Notes under the pieces: model-generated
The model's input: the letters and a program-made list of their open reading frames with translations, nothing else
What the model was told of the DNA's origin: nothing
Databases searched by the model: none
Part shown: in pieces, positions 58,294-64,000 of the stretch
Layout: the number at the start of each line of letters is the position of its first letter
Position numbering within the stretch: the stretch's first letter is position 1
Origin: Parapedobacter koreensis
GTDB taxonomy: Bacteria > Bacteroidota > Bacteroidia > Sphingobacteriales > Sphingobacteriaceae
Direction of reading: 5' to 3'
NCBI RefSeq assembly: GCF_900109365.1
Contig: NZ_FNZR01000012.1
Location: 62,001 to 126,000, forward strand
Length of the DNA: 64,000 nt
Made by a program: the position numbers and the translations under genes

Positions 58294-59727
58294 ATGAACA
58301 CACCAACAAATTACCTTATCAACAGCGAAGAACTAACGACCTTGGGATACACGCCCGGACGGGCTTTTGGCGTAGCCCTGCGTACGGCCAACAAATACCA
58401 GCACCTTGGCAAAGAAACGTTGCTTGCGCAATTTGCAAATGTACTGGCCTCGCCAGAAGCCTTTGCAGCCGACATCGTATATGGCAAGCTGGCTCAGGCC
58501 CTCATCGAAGAAGCCGCGATTCCTGAAGACGCCTATATTCCCTTGCGGGACGCCGGTGCCGACTACGCCATCTATGGCGAGTCACACATCGAAGCCGGTG
58601 CACGCGCACAGATGGACGTAGCCATGCAGCTACCGGTCACTGTGGCGGGCGCATTGATGCCCGATGCCCATCAAGGGTACGGCCTGCCCATCGGCGGCGT
58701 ACTGGCCGTGGAAAATGCCGTCATTCCCTACGGCGTGGGCGTGGATATCGGGTGTCGCATGGCCTTGTCTGTCTATGACATCCCGGAAGCGTTCTTTGAT
58801 GCAAACCAGGCCCAGTTTAAGCGGGAGCTGATTGCGCAAACACGCTTTGGCGCTGGGCACGGCTTTAAGCCAGATGAGCGGGCAGACCATACGGTGCTGA
58901 CGGATGTGGCTTTCGGGATGAACACCTTCGTCGCCAATCTAAAGGACAAGGCTTGGACACAGCTCGGTACTTCCGGCGGCGGCAACCACTTCGTGGAGTT
59001 TGGCATCATCGATTTTGCTACGGGTGATGAAGCACTGGGTGTATCGGCTGGCAAATACCTGGCGCTCCTCTCCCACTCCGGCTCTCGGGGCTTGGGCGCT
59101 ACCATCGCGGGACACTATACCAAGTTGGCCAAGGAGCTATGCCGACTGCCCCACGAGGCTCAAAACCTGGCTTACCTTGGGCTGGATACCGAAGCCGGGC
59201 AGGAGTACTGGCAAGCGATGACATTGGCGGGCGACTATGCCTCAGCCAACCATGAGATCATCCATCGCAAGATGGCGAAGGCATTGGGCGCCGAGGTACT
59301 GGCCAAGGTGGAAAACCACCACAACTTTGCTTGGAAAGAAACGTGGAACGGGCAGGAAGTCATCGTGCACCGCAAGGGCGTTACACCCGCCGGAAAGGGC
59401 GTACTGGGCATTATTCCCGGCTCCATGACGGCAGCGGGTTTCCTCGTACGGGGCAAGGGTGAAGTAGCGTCCATCAATTCGGCTTCCCACGGCGCAGGGC
59501 GGCAGATGAGCCGTACACAGGCTATCAAGACCATCAGCAAAGAAGCTATGCGGGCTGAGCTTCGCGCTCGCGGTGTCACGCTTGTGGGTGCCGGGCTTGA
59601 CGAAGCACCGATGGCCTATAAAGATATCCACACCGTCATGGCCGCGCAGACCGATTTGGTGGATGTATTGGCCACATTCACACCGCGGATCGTACGCATG
59701 GCCGACGACGGTAGCCGGGAAGATTAG
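58294..59727 (+). CDS. rtcB: RtcB RNA ligase
   Basis: 477 residues from MNTPTNYLINSEELTTLG (ATG at 58294). Joins 2',3'-cyclic phosphate or 3'-phosphate RNA ends to 5'-OH ends with GTP and Mn2+. Motifs: PYGVGVDIGCRMALS (Asp and Cys metal ligands), TSGGGNHFVEFG, SHSGSRGLGATIAGHY, ENHHNFAWKET, and the guanylylated-histidine block INSASHGAGRQMSR. Longer than E. coli RtcB (about 410). It is the third part of the WYL-RNA-slipin-RtcB locus. No RtcA or archease is in the window. Confidence 0.96.
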   Translation: MNTPTNYLINSEELTTLGYTPGRAFGVALRTANKYQHLGKETLLAQFANVLASPEAFAADIVYGKLAQALIEEAAIPEDAYIPLRDAGADYAIYGESHIEAGARAQMDVAMQLPVTVAGALMPDAHQGYGLPIGGVLAVENAVIPYGVGVDIGCRMALSVYDIPEAFFDANQAQFKRELIAQTRFGAGHGFKPDERADHTVLTDVAFGMNTFVANLKDKAWTQLGTSGGGNHFVEFGIIDFATGDEALGVSAGKYLALLSHSGSRGLGATIAGHYTKLAKELCRLPHEAQNLAYLGLDTEAGQEYWQAMTLAGDYASANHEIIHRKMAKALGAEVLAKVENHHNFAWKETWNGQEVIVHRKGVTPAGKGVLGIIPGSMTAAGFLVRGKGEVASINSASHGAGRQMSRTQAIKTISKEAMRAELRARGVTLVGAGLDEAPMAYKDIHTVMAAQTDLVDVLATFTPRIVRMADDGSRED

Positions 59728-59781
59728 TTGACCGCTTTTTTTATTACATTCGTACCGTTTATACCCTAGTATCGGATAGGT

Positions 59782-60510
59782 ATGCCAGCCTGTAAAAAAT
59801 GTAACGAAGCCGCCAGCGGAAATTATTGCCAGCATTGCGGGCACCCCCTCCAATTGAAGCGCGTGGATGCGCGGTACCTTCGCGATGAGATTGCGCAAGC
59901 GTTAAGTTTTGAAAAGGGGTTCCTTTTTTCGGTCAAGGAACTATTTGTCCGTCCGGGACAATCCATCAGGGAGTTTCTGACCCAAGATCGGGGAAGGCTG
60001 GTGAAGCCGGTTATTTTCATCATCATTACCTCATTGATTTATACGTTGATTAATGGATTTTTCCGTTTCGAGGAAAGTTACACCCAACACAGCGATTCAT
60101 CGCTTAATGCCGCTGCTACTACCGCCATTTTCAGCTGGGTTCAGGAGCACTATGGGTATGCCAATATTTTGATGGGCGGGTTGATTGCACTATGGATTAG
60201 GCTATTCTTCAAGCGCAGCCCGTACAATTTTTTTGAGATCCTGATCCTGCTCTGCTTTGTGATGGGGGTAGGCATGCTGATCTATGCAATGTTCGGCGTT
60301 ATCGGCAACCTGGCAAAGATCGATCTCGTGCAAGTGGCCGGCGTGGCATCCATTGTGTATTGCTCATGGGCTGTCGGGCAGTTTTTTGGCAGCCGTAAGG
60401 CCACTGCCTACCTCAAAGCGTTCGCAGCTTATCTGCTGGGGATGTTTACCTTCACGTTTTTCTGCCTGCTATTAGGTAGCATCATTGACTTAGTCAGGGT
60501 GTCAAGCTAA
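59782..60510 (+). CDS. DUF3667 membrane protein with zinc ribbon
   Basis: 242 residues. N-terminal zinc ribbon ACKKCNEAASGNYCQHCG (four cysteines), amphipathic linker, RGRLVKPVIFIIITSLIYTL and three to four further membrane helices. A Bacteroidota family of unknown role. Start chosen at the ATG just before the ribbon; 54 nt after rtcB, so it may be separate. Confidence 0.88.
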   Translation: MPACKKCNEAASGNYCQHCGHPLQLKRVDARYLRDEIAQALSFEKGFLFSVKELFVRPGQSIREFLTQDRGRLVKPVIFIIITSLIYTLINGFFRFEESYTQHSDSSLNAAATTAIFSWVQEHYGYANILMGGLIALWIRLFFKRSPYNFFEILILLCFVMGVGMLIYAMFGVIGNLAKIDLVQVAGVASIVYCSWAVGQFFGSRKATAYLKAFAAYLLGMFTFTFFCLLLGSIIDLVRVSS

Positions 60511-60572
60511 ATTACTCAAACTTGTGCCTCCAGGCGCAGGTTTAGACCTTCGCCCTCCCTTACTTTTGTGAT

Positions 60573-61025
60573 ATGGCTATTACCCGAAGACATATCGCAA
60601 AAGGCACGGTAGAAATCATCTCCTACCTATTGGTGATCTTATTCGGCCTCACGGCGCTGGATAAGGCCGTTCAGTTTGAGCGATTTTACACCGAGTTGGG
60701 CAAATCCCCTTTTCTGATGGCCTACCAGGGGTGGGTTGCTTGGGGCACTCCCGCCGTGGAAGCCGTTGTGACGGCAGCATTAATCATTGGGCAGACGCAG
60801 CTTTGGGGGCTTTATGCCTCGGTATCCCTGATGAGCCTGTTTACCAGCTACATCTACCTGCTGCTCAACTACAGCTATTACACCCCATGCCTTTGCTCGG
60901 CCGCGCTGGAAAACCTCACGTGGGAACAACACCTCCTATTCAATAGCGCGTTTCTGGCATTGGCTTGCATCGCGGTCGTCCTGAAAGAACGGCAATTGAA
61001 AACACATCAAAACAATAAGCCATGA
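60573..61025 (+). CDS. MauE/DoxX-like membrane protein
   Basis: 150 residues, four transmembrane helices (IISYLLVILFGLTALDKAVQ; AVVTAALIIGQTQLWGLYA; LTSYIYLLLNYSYYTP-type region; FNSAFLALACIAVVLKE). The TPCLCSAALENLTWEQHLLF block with CxC and adjacent Trp is typical for the Bacteroidota MauE-like redox-associated membrane proteins. Probably related to thiol redox or to a TlpA partner; followed by DUF6520. Confidence 0.75.
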   Translation: MAITRRHIAKGTVEIISYLLVILFGLTALDKAVQFERFYTELGKSPFLMAYQGWVAWGTPAVEAVVTAALIIGQTQLWGLYASVSLMSLFTSYIYLLLNYSYYTPCLCSAALENLTWEQHLLFNSAFLALACIAVVLKERQLKTHQNNKP

Positions 61026-61150
61026 ATAGGTATCAACGAATCATCTGGAACCACCCGCCTTGACGGATGCCCTACCACCCGTCCAATGGAAAGGCACGCC
61101 TTTCCGAGACACAATTATTATTCAATTATTCATTTTAAACAATCATCGTT

Positions 61151-61465
61151 ATGGAAACGATAAATAAAATAAAAACAGTAAGCAAAATTGGGACACTGGC
61201 ATTAGCTGCGGCGGCCTATGTGTTCCTGGGTTCGAATCAAGCAGGAGTGGAAGTAGCACAAGAAGCACCATCTGCTCTTGCACAGGAAGAAACGATTTAC
61301 CAAACCATTCCTATGGAAGATGGTGGGCCGGTAGATCCCCAAGTGACCGGCACGAGGGATCAACTCAAAAGCACGGTCTGTCCGGACGAAGGTACGCTAT
61401 GCGCTTTTGACCCAAACAATGAGGATGATATCCTCGAATGGAATGGCGGATCTGCTAAATTTTAG
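61151..61465 (+). CDS. DUF6520 small secreted protein
   Basis: 104 residues. N-terminal hydrophobic segment (ISKIGTLALAAAAYVFLGSN-type) and a mature part with TIPMEDGGPVDPQ and two cysteines (VCPDEGTLCAFDP). These small exported proteins occur beside MauE-like and TlpA genes in Bacteroidota; function unknown. Followed by a perfect 12-bp hairpin. Confidence 0.75.
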   Translation: METINKIKTVSKIGTLALAAAAYVFLGSNQAGVEVAQEAPSALAQEETIYQTIPMEDGGPVDPQVTGTRDQLKSTVCPDEGTLCAFDPNNEDDILEWNGGSAKF

Positions 61466-61482
61466 GTAACCTGTATACGACT

Positions 61483-61515
61483 GGATAGCACCGGCTGCCG
61501 GTGCTATCCATTTAT
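61483..61515 (+). terminator. Perfect hairpin after the DUF6520 gene
   Basis: GGATAGCACCGG-CTG-CCGGTGCTATCC (12-bp perfect stem), then ATTTATA. It lies 18 nt after the DUF6520 stop and 24 nt before the next gene; weak T-run but very stable. Confidence 0.6.
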
Positions 61516-61533
61516 ACGTTGAACTATCCAGTT

Positions 61534-62562
61534 ATGTACCTTTTTAAACTCCTTGTATCCATTTTAGCCGGTATCCTCATTGTGGTATACCTCTTTTACA
61601 CGACCGAATTGCCCAACCAAGTGCCGAACGGGTTTACGCGCAGTTTTTTTGAAGATGCCGTGTCATTGAAAGAAAAGCTAAGCTTGCCGGAATCAGGTCG
61701 TGCAATAATTCAGGTAGATGACCACAATATCTATCTGTCATTAGCGCATTCGCTCGACCTGTTGAAGATAGACCGCACAACTATGGCTATTACAACAATT
61801 TCATTCCCTACCCTGCAACGGGCGCAAAACAACGCCAATCTTGGCCCGCCTTTTTTTGTCTCCATGGATTCACATACGATAGCATATTTCTTTAAAAATC
61901 TACCCGGTATTATCACAGCGAATGACGCGTACCTTCATGTTGCCGCCGCCAGAGCCTCATTTTCAACTGGAGTGCGCTTTGCCGACAGCACATTTATCGT
62001 TCGGCAAATATCAAAACCACACAACGGGCTGCTATTTGCCAAATACAATAAGTACGGCTATTTCGATCTTGAATCGGATATATCCCTCCCAAGCTTGGAT
62101 CGTGGCATTAGCACCGATGGGCAACTGTTTTTTGACGAAAGCCATGAGAAGCTGGTATACATGCACTATTATAATAACAACATCTTGGTTTTCGACCGAA
62201 GTTTGGCAAAAAAAGCAGTTGCCTTCACTATTGATACGATCACGCCTAAGCTCGCCCTACCGCCTAACAAACCCCGCTTAATAACCAATAAAACAGGTTG
62301 CGTACACGATGGCCTTCTTTACATTTGCTCCAATTTAAAAGCCGACAACGAGACTTATCGCGAATACATGCATCATATCCCCATTGATGTGTATGATTAC
62401 ATCAATGACAGTTACCTCGGTTCATTCTACCTACCCGTAACTGACGGCAAACTTATTAGGAGTCTATATGTATCCGGAAATACGTTGATAGCGCTCTATT
62501 ATACTAATGAGTTACATATATACAGCCTATCCCTTCCTTTAATGTTGAAGCATCAATCGTGA
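61534..62562 (+). CDS. Hypothetical beta-propeller-like membrane-anchored protein
   Basis: 342 residues from MYLFKLLVSILAGILIVVYL (ATG at 61534; 11 residues upstream are open). One N-terminal transmembrane helix, then a beta-rich domain with repeated YLS/FVS/IVR patterns (PFFVSMDSHTIAYFFKNLPG; GLLFAKYNKYGYFDLESDI; GCVHDGLLYICSNLK). Suggests a propeller of six or so blades. Similar orphans accompany MauE-DUF6520 loci. Its 3' end overlaps that of the TlpA-like gene by 10 bp. Confidence 0.65.
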   Translation: MYLFKLLVSILAGILIVVYLFYTTELPNQVPNGFTRSFFEDAVSLKEKLSLPESGRAIIQVDDHNIYLSLAHSLDLLKIDRTTMAITTISFPTLQRAQNNANLGPPFFVSMDSHTIAYFFKNLPGIITANDAYLHVAAARASFSTGVRFADSTFIVRQISKPHNGLLFAKYNKYGYFDLESDISLPSLDRGISTDGQLFFDESHEKLVYMHYYNNNILVFDRSLAKKAVAFTIDTITPKLALPPNKPRLITNKTGCVHDGLLYICSNLKADNETYREYMHHIPIDVYDYINDSYLGSFYLPVTDGKLIRSLYVSGNTLIALYYTNELHIYSLSLPLMLKHQS

Positions 62563-63914
62563 ATCATTAATACATCCACACTCATTTGACGCTGTTCCAA
62601 ATACAGACCGTAACGGGCAAGCTCAGACCGTAGCACTTCAAGATCCAACGGATTGTTTACGATCAGGCCCGCCTTTGGATCCCTAAGTGTAGAATGCGTG
62701 AAATCAATTTCAATATCAACAGGAAAATCAATCCCCGTTTCATCGACGAATGGTGGTGCATCCCTGAATCGGCGCAATGTTTTTACAAAATCAACGAGAT
62801 ATCGATTTTTCACAAAAACCTTCGCTTGGTCAAAATTCAGATAACTGGGTTGGTGCAGCCCTTTCGATTTAGCCGGGCTGCTTTCCCTATCATTAGTCCG
62901 GATCACCCAGCCCGTTACATTGCGTTTTACCACCTTAGCTTTAATGGGAAGGCAATTATTCAGCTCATTGAAAATCTGCTCAAACAGATTATCATCCAGT
63001 ACTCGGGGACTGGCCAGGCGCAAATCATAGGTGTATACATTCTCACGATTGTATTCACTTCTGCTATTGTAATGCAAATACGGAAATTCATTGGGAAAAA
63101 ACGGCAGTTTCAAATCTGCATTGGCGTATTGCCTCCTGGTTAGCGTATCCCGAACATCCACAATCACACGTTGCTTGTTGATGATGCTTAACATATTAAG
63201 CTTGAAATAAGAAAAGATTTTATAGTAAATATTGATTGGGGTAAACTCCAGATGGACTCCGGTAAGCCGCCCGATGCTGTCTTTGGAAAAGCTCCCCTTA
63301 CCTATCCCTCCTCTTTTCAGGTATGACCGCCAGCCCATGACGGTATCTGAATCGGCGGTTACCCCGCCCCCTTCCTTTTTCAAAGGCCAACTTTTCTTAG
63401 TTCCTGCCACCATCGCAGCTACGTTGGTTTCCGTGATTTCTTCGCCATGCGTAATCCCTTCGATGACGCCGTCAGGACTGATAATGATGACGTGCGGGAT
63501 GACCGTGTGCGGAAATAGCCGATGCAATGCGGGCTCTTCGACCGCAAAAGACAATCGGATGTTTGCATCTTTCGTAACTTCAGAGCGTCCCAGCAGCATC
63601 CTCACGTTCGCTTCGGTGTCTTTTGTTATTAAAACAATTTGCAGGCTGTCGCGATACTTATCCTGCAAGGATTGCAATTTTGGCAAAGCATTGATACAAG
63701 GCTGGCAATACCGCTCCCAAAAGTCAAGGACGACATACTTGCCTCTGAAATCATGGAGCGTGGCATCAGGGCCTTTATCATTCACCAAGTACTTACCGAG
63801 TTTAATATCGGGCAAGGTATCCCCTACCGAATAACTTCGGGCCGTTTGTAAATCTTGGCCGGAAACATTTCCGGCCAAGACAATCCATAAAAGTATTGTT
63901 AGTAAATTCTTCAT
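62553..63914 (-). CDS. TlpA-type thioredoxin-like protein fused to DUF3738-like domain
   Basis: 453 residues. Signal peptide 1-20; thioredoxin-like (TlpA/redoxin) domain about 35-185 with CxxC in FWERYCQPCINALP; then a long C-terminal region (about 200-453) of the DUF3738 type, which begins MGWRSYLKRGGIGKGSFSKD and ends LEQRQMSVDVLMIHD. Periplasmic disulfide reductase or sensor. It is just downstream of a SusD gene, so it is part of the Sus-type locus of which only the end is visible. Confidence 0.85.
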   Translation of the reverse strand: MKNLLTILLWIVLAGNVSGQDLQTARSYSVGDTLPDIKLGKYLVNDKGPDATLHDFRGKYVVLDFWERYCQPCINALPKLQSLQDKYRDSLQIVLITKDTEANVRMLLGRSEVTKDANIRLSFAVEEPALHRLFPHTVIPHVIIISPDGVIEGITHGEEITETNVAAMVAGTKKSWPLKKEGGGVTADSDTVMGWRSYLKRGGIGKGSFSKDSIGRLTGVHLEFTPINIYYKIFSYFKLNMLSIINKQRVIVDVRDTLTRRQYANADLKLPFFPNEFPYLHYNSRSEYNRENVYTYDLRLASPRVLDDNLFEQIFNELNNCLPIKAKVVKRNVTGWVIRTNDRESSPAKSKGLHQPSYLNFDQAKVFVKNRYLVDFVKTLRRFRDAPPFVDETGIDFPVDIEIDFTHSTLRDPKAGLIVNNPLDLEVLRSELARYGLYLEQRQMSVDVLMIHD

Positions 63915-63938
63915 CGCTTTCGATACCCTTAGATGTGA

Positions 63939-64000
63939 TTAATAGCCCGGATTCTGTGGTACCAAGTAAGGATTTCGCTCCATTTCGTTTATTGGTAGCG
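63939..64000 (-). CDS. RagB/SusD family outer-membrane nutrient-binding protein, C-terminal end
   Basis: Only the last 19 codons (minus strand) are in the window: LPINEMERNPYLVPQNPGY followed by TAA. The NP-x-L-x-QNPGY ending is diagnostic for SusD proteins. The rest and its SusC partner lie beyond the right edge. It is 24 nt upstream of the TlpA-DUF3738 gene. Confidence 0.85.
   Translation of the reverse strand, partial: LPINEMERNPYLVPQNPGY

Noticed and set aside
1-64000. CRISPR array or long tandem repeat
   Set aside because: No regularly spaced repeats were seen by eye; the only repeated short elements are the regulatory repeats listed.

Overview
The window comes from a Bacteroidota chromosome, most likely a Sphingobacteriaceae-type soil or environmental organism. 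Supporting evidence: promoters of the TTTG/TAnnTTTG type, a SusD C-terminus at the right edge, a type IX secretion (type B) sorting domain, DUF3667, DUF6520, DUF6263 and DUF6266 proteins, the rpsU-xerC-hpf order, and several lipoboxes. The species cannot be read from the sequence.

Layout. 1-9.9 kb is core chromosome: the end of a RelA/SpoT protein, a Fur-type regulator, purA and pabB on the plus strand, then a minus-strand run gpsA > ggt > hemF > two M16 peptidases. Two tRNA genes (Arg-TCT, Ser-TGA) follow. 10.3-15 kb and 19.2-25 kb are AT-richer accessory stretches holding orphan proteins and repeated AraC-regulator / short-chain dehydrogenase pairs, an HxlR regulator, an alcohol dehydrogenase and gene fragments; a housekeeping block (DUF3467, M42 peptidase, TerC, acyl-CoA dehydrogenase) lies between them. 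25-33 kb is core again (DUF6263, apt, a helix-hairpin-helix protein, hpf, xerC, rpsU, tRNA-CAT, HAD, lipid kinase, surE, YqgE). 33.5-46.5 kb is signalling: two membrane LytTR regulators, a TPR histidine kinase with a divergent NarL-type regulator, a DoxX-like protein, a beta-helix/PDZ lipoprotein and a second TPR histidine kinase. 46.6-48.9 kb is a compact minus-strand cassette of two DUF6266 proteins, a DUF5675 protein and two very small proteins, one of them holin-like. 49-55.3 kb has a large secreted beta-helix/SprB-like protein, a small HTH protein, a third membrane LytTR protein, an orphan and a Crp/Fnr regulator.

The standout is 55.3-59.7 kb: a WYL-domain regulator divergent from a soluble slipin and an RtcB RNA ligase. 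The roughly 600 bases between regulator and slipin are noncoding and strongly structured. They contain at least two tRNA-like modules in circularly permuted order (T-arm, acceptor 3' strand, short loop, acceptor 5' strand, D-arm). The first also has a 4-bp anticodon-type stem and, beyond a U-rich bulge, a further stem. This is the topology expected for YrlA-type Y RNAs (tRNA mimics with a closed acceptor end), but placed in front of a slipin-RtcB operon with no Ro60 gene in view. An 11-bp perfect palindrome sits at the WYL promoter with related half-sites at the RNA promoter, and a strong terminator lies between slipin and rtcB. Together they suggest a damage-responsive RNA repair locus.

59.8-64 kb holds a DUF3667 protein, then a MauE-like / DUF6520 / orphan unit convergent with a TlpA-DUF3738 thioredoxin-like protein that follows a SusD gene cut by the window edge.
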